Translations under genes and position numbers: made by a program
Part shown: in pieces, positions 33,742 through 42,199 of the stretch
Layout of the letters: each line of letters begins with the position of its first letter
Numbering within the stretch: the first letter of the stretch is position 1
Source of the DNA: Caproicibacterium amylolyticum
Lineage (GTDB): Bacteria; Bacillota; Clostridia; Oscillospirales; Acutalibacteraceae
DNA: 64,000 bases
Assembly (NCBI RefSeq): GCF_014467055.1
Contig: NZ_CP060696.1
Coordinates: forward strand, 1,054,001-1,118,000
Reading direction: 5' to 3'
The notes under the pieces: generated by a model
Told to the model about the DNA's origin: nothing
Databases searched by the model: none
The model's input: the letters and a program-made list of their open reading frames with translations, nothing else

Positions 33742-33999
33742 ATGAAAATTAATTGGACTGTACGAATCAAAAACAAGGCTTTTTGGGTAACTGCTATCCC
33801 CGCACTGTTGCTGCTGGTTGCACAGGTGTTACAGCTATTCGGTGTTACCGTTGACTTTGCGGGGCTGAGCAATCAGCTATTGGCGATTGTAGGCACTGTA
33901 TTTGGTCTGCTGACACTGCTTGGTGTAGTCAATGACCCGACCACCCCCGGCGTGTCGGACAGCAAACAGGCACTGACCTACGACGGCCAGGCAAAGTAA
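33742..33999 (+). CDS. phiLC3-family holin
   Basis: 85 residues with INWTVRIKNKAFWVTAIPALLLL, a second helix and VFGLLTLLGVVNDPTT-GVSDS, the family signature. It makes the membrane hole that releases the endolysin. TGGAGG precedes ATG 33742. A decayed copy lies inverted at 36188. Confidence 0.93.
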   Translation: MKINWTVRIKNKAFWVTAIPALLLLVAQVLQLFGVTVDFAGLSNQLLAIVGTVFGLLTLLGVVNDPTTPGVSDSKQALTYDGQAK

Positions 34000-34010
34000 A
34001 TTGAGATAAC

Positions 34011-34052
34011 AAAATCCCCCGGAATCCAATTAAGGAAACCGGGGGATTTTTT
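34011..34052. terminator. strong terminator at the end of the late operon
   Basis: ATCCCCCGG...CCGGGGGATTTTTT with an internal segment AATCCAATTAAGGAAA. A nearly identical sequence occurs inverted at 36130-36172. Confidence 0.85.
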
Positions 34053-34144
34053 GTTATAGCGTACCAGAAAGGTTGCACTATATGACAAAGTTTCAATCCA
34101 CAGCTGTTTGTGCGGCTGACAACATAAATATAGTACCATAACCA

Positions 34145-34465
34145 TTAAGTATTGTCAAGCGCGTAATCAAGATAATCTTCAAGATTTTCATTATCGATTA
34201 TTCCCCAGATATCCTCTTCTTGCTCCTCTGGCGTTTCATTCGCGGACACACTGTACTTCTCTGCTTCAAACCTTGCAATCTGGACATCTTTGCCTTTATA
34301 CACGCTTTCTGGGCAGTCGAGTGGACAAACGCAATTCCATTCATAAGCTTCGCCCGTTTCCCCGTCGATAGCAACTGAAAAAGTTAATGTGTCTTCGCAC
34401 TCGATTGCATCGCGCAAAGCTTTTTCTAGCGTTTCAAGTACTTGCGTACGATTAATTTCTTTCAT
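34145..34465 (-). CDS. acidic hypothetical protein of the lysogeny block
   Basis: 106 residues. GGAGGG precedes ATG at 34465. It is very acidic at the C-terminus (EEQEEDIWGI, ENLEDYLDYA). It has its own perfect promoter (34502-34530) sharing an operator with the repressor operon, so it is probably expressed in the lysogen or controlled by the repressor. Stop TAA. No family recognised. Confidence 0.55.
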   Translation of the reverse strand: MKEINRTQVLETLEKALRDAIECEDTLTFSVAIDGETGEAYEWNCVCPLDCPESVYKGKDVQIARFEAEKYSVSANETPEEQEEDIWGIIDNENLEDYLDYALDNT

Positions 34466-34501
34466 TTTTTTGTTCCCTCCGTTTATTTATCTTATGTATA
34501 T

Positions 34502-34530
34502 ATTATAACCTTTTGGCTATAAAGAGTCAA
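34502..34530 (-). promoter_or_regulatory. lysogeny promoter 1 with operator in the spacer
   Basis: Minus strand TTGACT, 17-base spacer, TATAAT. The spacer and -10 hold TATAGCC-AAAA-GGTTATA, an almost perfect palindrome. The same promoter plus operator recurs at 35715-35743. Confidence 0.8.
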
Positions 34531-34538
34531 GTACTTTT

Positions 34539-34991
34539 TTAATTTTTTTTAACAAATCTTACCCCAAAATTTTTATCCCACTCAATCATGCGGCTAATTG
34601 AGTTAATATACACACAATTACTGTCAACCATTTCCGCGCCCGCATCGGCCTTGCCTCTGTGATAAGCTGCATTAACACAATTTGCGACCTCTGTCAGCTG
34701 GTCTGATGTTAAGGAACTAGCGAGGGTATCTGGTATTTGTGCAAATACAGCATTGTTTGTATTGCCAAACTGCGCTGTGTCGCTCTGCTGTCGCGCTATT
34801 TCAAGCGTAAAATAATTGTCAGGCAAGCCGTAAGCGGCGGCTATTTTTGACAGAGTTGAAGGCTTTGGAATACGCCCGCCGTTTTCTAGACGGGAGTATG
34901 TGGACTGTGCCATGCCTGCCTTTTGGGCGATTTCCGTTGTAGTCAAGCCATGAGCTGTTCTCATATCGCGGAGCAAATCCTTAATTTCCAT
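34539..34991 (-). CDS. XRE-family phage repressor
   Basis: 150 residues. HTH_3 domain at residues 5-60 (LLRDMRTAHGLTTTEIAQ, AGMAQSTYSRLENGG, PKPSTLSKIAAAYGL), then a helical C-terminal part (LTSDQLTEVANCVNAAYHRG) likely for oligomerisation; no peptidase motif is seen. It lies downstream of the zinc-ribbon/HTH gene in one operon and is the best candidate for the lysogenic repressor binding TATAnCC-AAAA-GGnTATA. Stop TAA. Confidence 0.8.
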   Translation of the reverse strand: MEIKDLLRDMRTAHGLTTTEIAQKAGMAQSTYSRLENGGRIPKPSTLSKIAAAYGLPDNYFTLEIARQQSDTAQFGNTNNAVFAQIPDTLASSLTSDQLTEVANCVNAAYHRGKADAGAEMVDSNCVYINSISRMIEWDKNFGVRFVKKN

Positions 34992-34992
34992 G

Positions 34993-35532
34993 TTATTTCC
35001 TTTCTAGGCTCTCAACCTGAAAAAAATTGCAGATTTTTTCATAGTTTTTTTCGTCTGGCCTGCGGGTTCCTAGTTCCCACTGTGACACGTGAGATTGTGA
35101 GGAACCTATTGCTTCACCTAATTCCCTCTGCGTTATTTTAGCGGATGTGCGCAACTGTTTAATACGATTCTGCCAAAGCACTTTTCGCATGCGGCCATCA
35201 TTACGCTGTAAGAATTCGACGTTTGCTTTTTTAATTTTTTCGGGGTTCTTCTTTTTGTATTCAAGGCTGGCGGCGTTGTCAACCTCTTTCAGATGTTTTG
35301 CAGCGCAGGAAGCGCAGTATCGCTGTAATCCTCCTTCCACAATATACTCTTTCCCGCAAATTTGACAGTGGTCTATGCTGCCAAGTTTCCGTACCGCACC
35401 ATTGCGCTTACATCGGTTAGTCTGCTCACGTTTGCGCTCTGCGCGACACTCCGGGCAATACCAGGCGTGTGGACCTCCTAAAAATTCTCTGCCGCATTGG
35501 CGACAAATTCTTATTCTGATTACGCTGTTCAT
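34993..35532 (-). CDS. zinc-ribbon plus HTH regulator
   Basis: 179 residues from ATG 35532 (GTG 35541 is an alternative). N-terminal zinc modules CRQCGREF, YCPECRAERK, then CQICGKEYIV and YCASCAA; a basic linker; and a C-terminal XRE HTH (RTSAKITQRELGEAIGSSQ, VSQWELGTRRP). An unusual order: zinc ribbons in front of a Cro/CI-type domain. It lies directly upstream of the repressor gene. Likely a DNA-binding partner or anti-repressor; the role is inferred. Confidence 0.65.
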   Translation of the reverse strand: MNSVIRIRICRQCGREFLGGPHAWYCPECRAERKREQTNRCKRNGAVRKLGSIDHCQICGKEYIVEGGLQRYCASCAAKHLKEVDNAASLEYKKKNPEKIKKANVEFLQRNDGRMRKVLWQNRIKQLRTSAKITQRELGEAIGSSQSHVSQWELGTRRPDEKNYEKICNFFQVESLERK

Positions 35533-35584
35533 AATTTTCACCCGCCCGTATAGCCTGTTAGCACAGCGTGTTCTGAGTTTGTGA

Positions 35585-35638
35585 TTATTCTGCTGTCCAG
35601 TCCATCCGTGGGCTTCCGTTACTTAGGTTGATATACAT
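35585..35638 (-). CDS. 17-residue leader peptide candidate
   Basis: ATG at 35638 has a perfect AAGGAGGTG site, and the frame ends in TAA. The sequence (MYINLSNGSPRMDWTAE) lies between promoter 2 and the zinc/HTH gene. It could be a regulatory leader peptide or a short functional protein; chance is possible. Confidence 0.35.
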   Translation of the reverse strand: MYINLSNGSPRMDWTAE

Positions 35639-35714
35639 TAATGCACCTCCTTGAATTTGCGCGCCAAGCGGCACTTGTATGAGTGCTCTTGTTCTTTCTT
35701 TATCTTATGCATAT

Positions 35715-35743
35715 ATTATAGCCTTTTGGATATATAGAGTCAA
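35715..35743 (-). promoter_or_regulatory. lysogeny promoter 2 with the same operator
   Basis: Minus strand TTGACT, 17-base spacer, TATAAT. The spacer holds TATATCC-AAAA-GGCTATA. The bases after the -10 (ATATGCATAAGATAAA) also match promoter 1 closely, so the two regions are a duplication. It would drive the leader peptide, zinc/HTH and repressor genes. Confidence 0.8.
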
Positions 35744-35883
35744 TACTTTTTCAAACTAATTTTAAAAAAAATTGGTAATGTGTTGATTGCTTGGCTTAAC
35801 AGGACCATAATAGAAAAACAGATAGGTGAGTCAGCCGGTGCGTCAAAATACAATATTTCCGCATAGGTAAGCCATTCTTGCAC

Positions 35884-35930
35884 AGCTTCCCAAGCTGGTC
35901 ATGCGGGTTCGATTCCCGTCTTCTGCTCCA
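35884..35930 (+). other. attR: 3' part of tRNA-Gly(CCC)
   Basis: CAGC-TTCCCAA-GCTG anticodon arm (CCC), T arm GCGGG-TTCGATT-CCCGT, acceptor strand CTTCTGC and TCCA. The expected 5' strand GCAGAAG and D arm are missing: upstream bases read GCATAGG and do not fold into a D arm. This is how the far end of a prophage inserted in a tRNA gene looks. The intact tRNA and the integrase should be at the left end, outside the window. A tRNA-type terminator follows. Confidence 0.75.
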
Positions 35931-35935
35931 AAGAA

Positions 35936-35980
35936 AAAATCCTCGGAAGCCCAGTAAACATGCGGCTTCCGAGGATTTTG
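35936..35980 (+). terminator. host terminator of the disrupted tRNA-Gly gene
   Basis: AATCCTCGGAAGCC ... GGCTTCCGAGGATTTT, a 14-bp stem right after the tRNA 3' end. Confidence 0.8.
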
Positions 35981-36076
35981 CTATATAAAAATATTTTTAA
36001 GTTTTACGTTCAAAAATGTTCAAAAAGGCTCAAAAATTTCAAACGTACAAGTCAGGGACAAGTCAAAATTGGTTCT

Positions 36077-36117
36077 GCACTGACACCTGCCGGGGAGGTC
36101 AGTGCGAAATTTTTTTG
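36077..36117 (+). terminator. terminator-like hairpin
   Basis: GCACTGAC ... GTCAGTGC followed by seven T. No gene is seen between it and the tRNA remnant; the interval has several TTCAAAAA repeats. Confidence 0.55.
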
Positions 36118-36129
36118 AAAATAGGCACA

Positions 36130-36172
36130 AAAAATCCCCCGGTTTCCTTAATTGGATTCCGGGAGATTTTTT
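36130..36172 (-). terminator. inverted copy of the prophage late terminator
   Basis: Reads on the minus strand like 34011-34052 (CCCGG-AATCCAATTAAGGAAA-CCGGGGG) with one stem change. It follows the holin remnant in that orientation. Confidence 0.75.
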
Positions 36173-36187
36173 TATGCTTATATTAAA

Positions 36188-36320
36188 TTACTGCTTCGGC
36201 TGCTCATATCCCAGCGCCTTATCGCTGTCCGATACGCCCGCAGTGGTCGGGTCATTAACCACGCCGAGTAACGTTAACAGCCCGAATACAGTGCCTACAA
36301 TCGCCAGCAGCTGGTTAAGG
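36188..36320 (-). pseudogene. phiLC3 holin remnant
   Basis: The frame ends NQLLAIVGTVFGLLTLLGVV followed by NDPTTAGVSDSDK, matching the C-terminal half of the intact holin at 33742 but in the opposite direction. Sequence before it is unrelated. It is the only remains of a second related prophage, or the product of a rearrangement between terminators. Confidence 0.75.
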
Positions 36321-36439
36321 TTATATACCGGCTCTTTCCCAAGGATTACTGCAGATATATTGAGGTGTTCGGTGGCGGCGGCGCTGGGTATTGTTCGGCA
36401 AAAAGCCAAATCAAAACGCGACGGAGGTTTACAACGACT

Positions 36440-36805
36440 TTAGGCACCCATGGAGAGAAAGACCATAAGGATAACGGGAAATTCTTCCGGAATCATCGCC
36501 ATCGCCAGCGTTACTCCGGACAGAATGCTTTCGGTGATCCGTGCAGTGAAGGTATGGTCGGACAAGTCAAAATACGTAAAAACGCAGATCAGAACAAAAA
36601 GCATGATGGCACCGTCGCGCGGTTCACCCAGGAAAAAATAAATCGTTGCGGCAATCAGCAGAAGCAGAAACATGGGTTCACAGATCGTATGAAGTGCTTT
36701 GAGGATGAAACTTTGTTTCTTCTGAGGCGTCAGTTGGTTCTTGCCATACTTTTCCTGCAATTTCTGGCCAGCCCCACAAACCTGATTGGCTCATCGCCTG
36801 CGCAG
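36440..36805 (-). pseudogene. decayed P-type cation ATPase
   Basis: Minus-strand fragments read EKYGKNQLTPQKKQSF and CEPMFLLLLIAATIYFFLGEP, as in the N-terminal part of Ca2+-type P-ATPases, then jump to LAMAMIPEEFPVILMVFLSMGA of helix M4. The actuator domain is missing, a frameshift seems to lie near the start, and the frame stops before the DKTGT phosphorylation site. A non-functional remnant. Confidence 0.75.
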
Positions 36806-37041
36806 TTTGTACTGTGGATTTATATGCAGTGCAAAGAAATTCTCCAATAATAGTATATGGAGAATGTTTTGTCACAGTACTATTTCAGAGTAAGCGAAAA
36901 TTTCAAAGAGACGAATAAAATTAACTTAAACTAATCGTGTAGTTGTAAATAAAGGGAAAGAAAATCGCTTTTTATGCGGCATTTTGTTCGATGTGAATTC
37001 ATATAATAGAATAAAATCAATGGAGGAAGGGGCAGAAAAGC

Positions 37042-37461
37042 TTGCCTAATGAAGAATTAAAGGATTATGTCCCCATACCTATTGTTGTAAATATCGAAGA
37101 AGCGACCAAACAAAATGAAACATTTCGCACCGCCTTATGGACAGGAAATCACCTGCAGCTTACATTGATGAGTATAAATGTCGGGGAAGATATTGGCCTT
37201 GAAGTCCACCCATCAGTTGATCAGTTTATCCGCATCGAACAGGGGAGAGGGCTTGTAAGAATTGGAAACCCAAAAGACAACCTGGGTTTTCAAAAGAGGG
37301 CTGGATCAAGCGATGCCATCATTATCCCGTCAGGGACATGGTACAACGTTATCAATGTGGGGAATGTACCGTTAAAAGTATCTTCGATTTATGCACCGAC
37401 TCAGCATCCTCGAGGGGCAGTTCATAAAACGAGAGCCGATGTAGTGAAGACAAAAACATAA
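37042..37461 (+). CDS. cupin-domain protein
   Basis: 139 residues from TTG 37042 (GGAGGAAGG upstream). Cupin motifs GLEVHPSVDQFIRIEQG and PSGTWYNVINVG are visible, though the first motif has one histidine only. Cupins of this size can be isomerases, binding proteins or enzymes; no substrate can be given. The 190 bases before it hold no gene. Confidence 0.75.
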   Translation: MPNEELKDYVPIPIVVNIEEATKQNETFRTALWTGNHLQLTLMSINVGEDIGLEVHPSVDQFIRIEQGRGLVRIGNPKDNLGFQKRAGSSDAIIIPSGTWYNVINVGNVPLKVSSIYAPTQHPRGAVHKTRADVVKTKT

Positions 37462-37607
37462 TCAGCAATTCATTATCATTGAAGCATATTGATAAATCCA
37501 AGAAACATTAGCGCGGATACAGTATTCAGGGATGTCAACTATCATCATTTCATGGATAAATATGAGCAGCTTCCAAGGATCAGGCATTTGCATTTATGAA
37601 ACAAGGG

Positions 37608-37670
37608 TTGACAAACAGTGTTAATGTGGGTATCATATAGGCAACACTAAATATGATTCATGATTGTCTA
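37608..37670 (+). promoter_or_regulatory. arsR promoter and likely ArsR site
   Basis: TTGACA (37608-37613), 17 bases, TATCAT (37631-37636). AGTGTT and AACACT form an inverted repeat around the -10, and ATGATTCATGAT follows. Fits repression by ArsR until arsenite binds. Confidence 0.7.
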
Positions 37671-37688
37671 TGCATTAGGAGGGCCAAA

Positions 37689-38033
37689 ATGGAAAATAAG
37701 TATGCGGATTTCGCCCTGCTTTTCAAAGCCCTTTCGGATGAAACGCGGCTGAAAATCATTGATATGCTCTCTTGCGGGGAGCTCTGTGCCTGCGATATTT
37801 TGAAATACTTCAACATTACGCAGCCAACGCTTTCCTATCATATGAAAATTCTTACGCAATGCGGAATCGTAAATGCCAACCGGCAGGGTGCCTGGATGTA
37901 CTACACGCTCAATGAAAAGACGGTAAAAGAGATTTCCGAATACTGGAGCAAAAGCACCAGCAATAAGGAAAACTGCATCTGCCATGAATGTGAAAACAGA
38001 ACGTGCTCGGCGGGTAACTGTAAAGAATCATGA
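37689..38033 (+). CDS. arsR: arsenite-responsive repressor ArsR
   Basis: 114 residues from ATG 37689 behind TTAGGAGGGCC. Winged helix with FKALSDETRLKIIDML, the As(III) site GELCACDIL and recognition helix QPTLSYHMKILTQ. A Cys-rich tail (CICHECENRTC, GNC) may add metal ligands. It should repress the arsenic genes; the 270-base gap to arsD contains hyphenated ATATAGA repeats that could be a second binding site, but no convincing gene. Confidence 0.93.
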   Translation: MENKYADFALLFKALSDETRLKIIDMLSCGELCACDILKYFNITQPTLSYHMKILTQCGIVNANRQGAWMYYTLNEKTVKEISEYWSKSTSNKENCICHECENRTCSAGNCKES

Positions 38034-38304
38034 TGAAGCGCTAATCCACGGCAAAATGCGGCGTTTTCTTAAAAGCTCAGATTGTCTGTATCCTGTATGG
38101 AAATCCATCCCGGAACAATGGGCAGGCTATCTTCATAACTTGAATATAGAATACTATCAATCATATAGACATATAGAACTTATTGAATGCAATGCTGGCC
38201 CAGCCTAATGTACCGGTTAAAGCAAGTCAAGGTAGGTATCCCTGCCTTTGATATAGATATCTGTCTATCACCTTCATCAATCTAATTTTAAGGAGTTGTT
38301 TAGC

Positions 38305-38682
38305 ATGAGCAAAATGGAAATTTATGATCCTGCCATGTGTTGTTCAACAGGGGTATGCGGCCCTTCCGTAAACCCTGAACTGATCCGGGTTGCTTCCGTG
38401 ATTGAAAACCTGAAAAAGAATGGCATTGAGGTAAAACGGTATAACCTTTCTTCCAATCCGCAGGCTTTTTTGAACAATGCTGCAATCAACAGAGAACTGA
38501 ATACAAAAGGCGCAAAAATTCTGCCAATCACGATTGTCGACGGAAAAATCGTAAAGGAAGCCGTTTATCCAACAAACGAAGAATTTACCGTTTATCTTGG
38601 GGTGAGCCTTGACAAGATTCAATCTGTTCCGGTTAAGGTGAAAATTCATAAATGTAACTGTGGCCCCAAAGGCTGCTGCTGA
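38305..38682 (+). CDS. arsD: arsenic chaperone ArsD
   Basis: 125 residues from ATG 38305 (AAGGAG upstream). MEIYDPAMCCSTGVCGPSV carries the cysteines that bind As(III); QAFLNNAAINREL and the terminal CNCGPKGCC follow. ArsD hands arsenite to the ArsA ATPase. Genes arsD and arsA are 13 bases apart, as usual. Confidence 0.95.
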   Translation: MSKMEIYDPAMCCSTGVCGPSVNPELIRVASVIENLKKNGIEVKRYNLSSNPQAFLNNAAINRELNTKGAKILPITIVDGKIVKEAVYPTNEEFTVYLGVSLDKIQSVPVKVKIHKCNCGPKGCC

Positions 38683-38695
38683 AGGGATTATCTGA

Positions 38696-40450
38696 ATGAT
38701 GAATATGGAATTATACGATCCGCTTAAAACAGCAAAGACAAAATACCTGTTCTTCACCGGAAAAGGCGGCGTAGGGAAAACCTCAATTGCCTGTGCCACA
38801 GCCGTCGCACTTGCAGATTCCGGTCAAAAAGTTCTTCTTGTCAGTACTGATCCGGCTTCCAATCTTCAGGATGTTTTTGGTTTGGAGTTAAGCGATAAGG
38901 GAACTGAGATCAAAGAGGCTCCGGGGCTTGTCGTCGCAAATCTGGACCCTTTGGCGGCTGCTGCCGAATACCGTGAATCGGTGATCGGTCCTTACCGCGG
39001 CAAATTGCCTGAGTCTGCCATCCAAAACATGGAAGAGCAGCTTTCCGGTTCCTGTACGGTAGAAATCGCGGCGTTCAACGAATTTTCCGGTTTCCTGACG
39101 GATGACAAGAAAGCCGAAGATTTCGACTGCATCCTCTTCGACACGGCTCCAACCGGCCATACGCTTCGGATGCTTCAGCTTCCATCCGCATGGAGCGGGT
39201 TTATCAGCGAAAGTAAGCATGGTGCTTCCTGCCTTGGGCAGTTATCAGGCTTAGAGAGCAAAAAGGCAGTGTATAAAAAAGCCGCCGAAACTCTCGCGGA
39301 TGGCAGCCTTACGACACTCATCCTTGTCACCAGACCGGAAAAAGCCCCCATTCTGGAAGCAAAACGGGCTTCCGATGAGCTTGGTGCATTGGGAATTCGC
39401 AAGCAACTGCTTGTAATGAATGGGGTTCTGCAAAGCCATGATTCGATGGATAAAATTGAAGCTGCTTTGTTTGAAAAACAGCAGACCGCCATCAAAAGTA
39501 TTCCTGAAAGCCTTTTGCGGTATCCTATTACAGCAATGCCGCTTCGTGCCTACAATATAACCGGCATTGACAATGTGAGGCGCATGCTGTCTGATGCAGG
39601 CGCTACCTCCGAAAAATCCGTGGAAGGCCTTCCGCATTTTTACAAACTGGATGATATCGTTGATGAGATTCATCAATCCGGCAAAAAGATCATTTTTACA
39701 ATGGGAAAAGGCGGCGTAGGTAAGACGACAATCGCCGCAGCCGTTGCTCTCGGTTTGAGCCGGAAAGGCCAGAAGGTCCGGCTTGCGACGACAGATCCGG
39801 CCGACAATCTGAGCCTTGTTGTCGGGCAGGAAAAAGAGATTGCCGTCAGCCACATCAATGAAAAAGGCGAGCTGAAAAAATACCAGGAAGAAGTGCTTGC
39901 GAAGGCGCGGCAGACAATGTCCGAGAATGATCTGGAATATGTTAAGGAAGACCTTCGTTCTCCCTGCACTCAGGAGATTGCCATATTTCGGGCATTCGCC
40001 GATATTGTTGCGAAAAGTAAGGATGAAACGGTGATACTGGACACCGCTCCCACCGGACATACGATTCTTTTACTGGAATCCACGCAAAGTTATAATCAGC
40101 AGATTGAGAATTCCGGCGGCGATGTTTCAGACGCGGAACGAGAACTGCTTCCACGACTGAAAAATCCAAAGGATACGGAAGTTATCATTGTGACGCTCGC
40201 GGAGACCACCCCATTCTATGAAGCGCAGCGCCTTTCAGATGACTTGAAGCGTGCCGGGCTTACGGTCAGATGGTGGGTTGTCAACGCAAGTTATTCTCTG
40301 ACAGAGACGGCAAGCGGATTTCTAAGAACAAAAGCGAAGGAAGAAGTACACTGGATTCAAAAGGTTAATGAAATATCAGACGGAAATTATGCGGTAATTC
40401 CCTGGAAGCCCTTTGAGGTAAAAGGAAAAAATCTTTTTGAACTGCTGTAA
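38696..40450 (+). CDS. arsA: arsenite-stimulated ATPase ArsA
   Basis: 584 residues, the full two-domain enzyme. P-loops GKGGVGKTS near residue 22 and GKGGVGKTT near 337; signature DTAPTGHT in both halves; STDPASNL and TTDPADNL after each P-loop. Metal-site cysteines are in CTVEIAAF and CTQEIAIF. It energises arsenite efflux with the downstream permease. Confidence 0.96.
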   Translation: MMNMELYDPLKTAKTKYLFFTGKGGVGKTSIACATAVALADSGQKVLLVSTDPASNLQDVFGLELSDKGTEIKEAPGLVVANLDPLAAAAEYRESVIGPYRGKLPESAIQNMEEQLSGSCTVEIAAFNEFSGFLTDDKKAEDFDCILFDTAPTGHTLRMLQLPSAWSGFISESKHGASCLGQLSGLESKKAVYKKAAETLADGSLTTLILVTRPEKAPILEAKRASDELGALGIRKQLLVMNGVLQSHDSMDKIEAALFEKQQTAIKSIPESLLRYPITAMPLRAYNITGIDNVRRMLSDAGATSEKSVEGLPHFYKLDDIVDEIHQSGKKIIFTMGKGGVGKTTIAAAVALGLSRKGQKVRLATTDPADNLSLVVGQEKEIAVSHINEKGELKKYQEEVLAKARQTMSENDLEYVKEDLRSPCTQEIAIFRAFADIVAKSKDETVILDTAPTGHTILLLESTQSYNQQIENSGGDVSDAERELLPRLKNPKDTEVIIVTLAETTPFYEAQRLSDDLKRAGLTVRWWVVNASYSLTETASGFLRTKAKEEVHWIQKVNEISDGNYAVIPWKPFEVKGKNLFELL

Positions 40451-40471
40451 AATTATTTAGGAGGAACAGGC

Positions 40472-41557
40472 ATGGAAAAAGCCGGAGGCAGACTTTCGTT
40501 ATTAGACCGTTTTTTAACACTGTGGATCTTTATTGCCATGGCGCTTGGTATTCTTCTTGGAAACGTATTCCCTTCCGCAGCAAATGCGATCAGTAACCTG
40601 AGCACAGGTACAATCTCATGGCCAATTGCGATCGGTTTAATTTTAATGATGTACCCGCCGTTGGTCAAAGTGAAATTTGAGGAAATTGGCAAAGTCGCAG
40701 GCAACAAGAAAGTGTTTGGGTTTTCTCTATGGCAAAACTGGGTCATAGGCCCCTTCCTGATGTTCCTTCTGGCAGCAGTCTTTTTGCCGGATAAGCCGGA
40801 ATATGCCATTGGAATCATCGTCATTGGTCTTGCGCGCTGCATTGCAATGGTTATCATCTGGAATACTCTGGCGAAGGGAGACAATGAATATTGTGCGGCT
40901 CTTGTGGCAATGAACGCGATTTTTCAAATCCTCCTTTATTCCGTGTATATCTGGTTCTTTGCCACGATCTTACCGCAGGCGCTGCACCTTTCCTGGGGTG
41001 GGAAAGCAATCCATATATCGATGCTGGACATCGCGCGCAGCGTATTGTTTTACCTTGGAATTCCTTTTGCGGCAGGGATTATTACCCGCTTTGCTGTAAT
41101 CCATTTCAAGGGGAAAGAGTGGCTGAACAAGACTTTTATACCGAAGATTTCCCCGCTTGCCCTCATTTTTCTGCTCTACACTATTGTGATTATGTTTATG
41201 CTGAAAGGTAAATATATCGTAGAACTGCCGCTGGATGTGGTGCGTATTGCGATTCCGCTGCTTCTTTACTTTGTGCTGATGTTTTTGATCAGTTTCTTCA
41301 TTTCCTATAAGGGCGGATTCCAGTATGACCAGACGGCTACTCTTTCGCTCACTGCAGCAAGCAATAATTTTGAACTTGCCATTGCGGTTTCCGTTGCGGT
41401 ATTCGGTATTGGCTCCGGTCAGGCGTTTGCCGCCGTCATTGGGCCGCTGATTGAAGTGCCGGTCATGCTCCTTCTTGTGCGGCTGGCGCTTTATTGGAAG
41501 AGCAAATATTTTGATGCGGACGGTATGCCCATAAAAAAAGCGGGGACACCCAAATGA
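40472..41557 (+). CDS. acr3: arsenite efflux permease Acr3
   Basis: 361 residues, ten hydrophobic segments of the BART/ACR3 fold. [14 protein letters not shown] contains the conserved cysteine in TM4 needed for arsenite transport; other landmarks are [13 protein letters not shown] and [34 protein letters not shown] precedes ATG 40472. The stop overlaps the arsC remnant start (ATGA). Confidence 0.95.
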   Translation: MEKAGGRLSLLDRFLTLWIFIAMALGILLGNVFPSAANAISNLSTGTISWPIAIGLILMMYPPLVKVKFEEIGKVAGNKKVFGFSLWQNWVIGPFLMFLLAAVFLPDKPEYAIGIIVIGLARCIAMVIIWNTLAKGDNEYCAALVAMNAIFQILLYSVYIWFFATILPQALHLSWGGKAIHISMLDIARSVLFYLGIPFAAGIITRFAVIHFKGKEWLNKTFIPKISPLALIFLLYTIVIMFMLKGKYIVELPLDVVRIAIPLLLYFVLMFLISFFISYKGGFQYDQTATLSLTAASNNFELAIAVSVAVFGIGSGQAFAAVIGPLIEVPVMLLLVRLALYWKSKYFDADGMPIKKAGTPK

Positions 41558-41589
41558 GCGGCAAACCGAAAGTAGCATTTATCTGTACC
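41554..41589 (+). pseudogene. arsC: arsC 5' remnant cut by an insertion sequence
   Basis: The frame starts ATGA over the acr3 stop and reads [12 protein letters not shown], the beginning of thioredoxin-type arsenate reductase up to just before the catalytic cysteine region. Then the sequence changes to TGGATAGGCTACAATAAAC of a transposon end, and the frame closes after 14 more codons. Arsenate reduction from this locus is lost. Confidence 0.8.
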
Positions 41590-41815
41590 TGGATAGGCTA
41601 CAATAAACTAGACAGATTTTTTAAGGACATGTAAAATAAAAGCAAATGAAAAGAGGATAAATCATGACCAATGAAAATCGAGCCAAGGCACGACGGACAT
41701 TCACGCCGGAATTAAAGCAACAAATTGTACAGCTCTACCATAGTGGAAAACGGAAATGCGATATTTTACGCGAATATGATATCGCATCTTCGCTGCTTGA
41801 TCGGTGCTGTCTTTA
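41590..41815 (+). mobile_element. truncated IS3-type insertion sequence, left end
   Basis: TGGATAGGCTAC at the junction looks like an IS left end. From 41664 an orfA-like start reads RRTFTPELKQQIVQLYHSG and KCDILREYDI, the helix-turn-helix of IS3-family transposases. The frame loses homology near 41810; orfB and the right end are missing. Confidence 0.65.
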
Positions 41816-42141
41816 CTACTCTTCGTTTAAGTACCATTTTACTTGCTGCGCCTCTTGTATAGATTTCTCTCATCAAAAGGTCCGGCGTTATATTTGCATT
41901 GAATCTGGGTTTTCCTTTATATTGCTGCGATGTTTTATGCAATTCGGGTTGAAAAACAGAAAAAGAGGTTCGATATCCAGACTTACAAAGAAATTCTTGC
42001 CTTTAATAGCAATGAAGATTTAAACTAAATTGAGAAGAACTGTGAGTACGGGAAACGGCCCTACCAGAAGTTCCTGCTGATATCAGGTACAGGTTTATTA
42101 ACGATTGTAGTTGCAATAATTATGTTCTGTATATTTTTATA
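41816..42141 (+). pseudogene. decayed membrane protein fragment
   Basis: In one frame the sequence reads LSTILLAAPLV-stop-ISLIKRSG, then FALNLGFPLYIAAMFYAI, FDIQTYKEILAFNSNEDLN-stop and LLISGTGLLTIVVAIIMFC. Two in-frame stops (TAG and TAA) and no start show decay. The family is unknown. Confidence 0.45.
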
Positions 42142-42199
42142 GTCAGATTATGAGCATAATTAGAACTCGTATCTACATTGAGCAAATGACACAAATAGA

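Noticed and set aside
37984-38208. 74-residue frame overlapping the arsR end
   Set aside because: No ribosome site, runs over arsR in another frame and has no domain.
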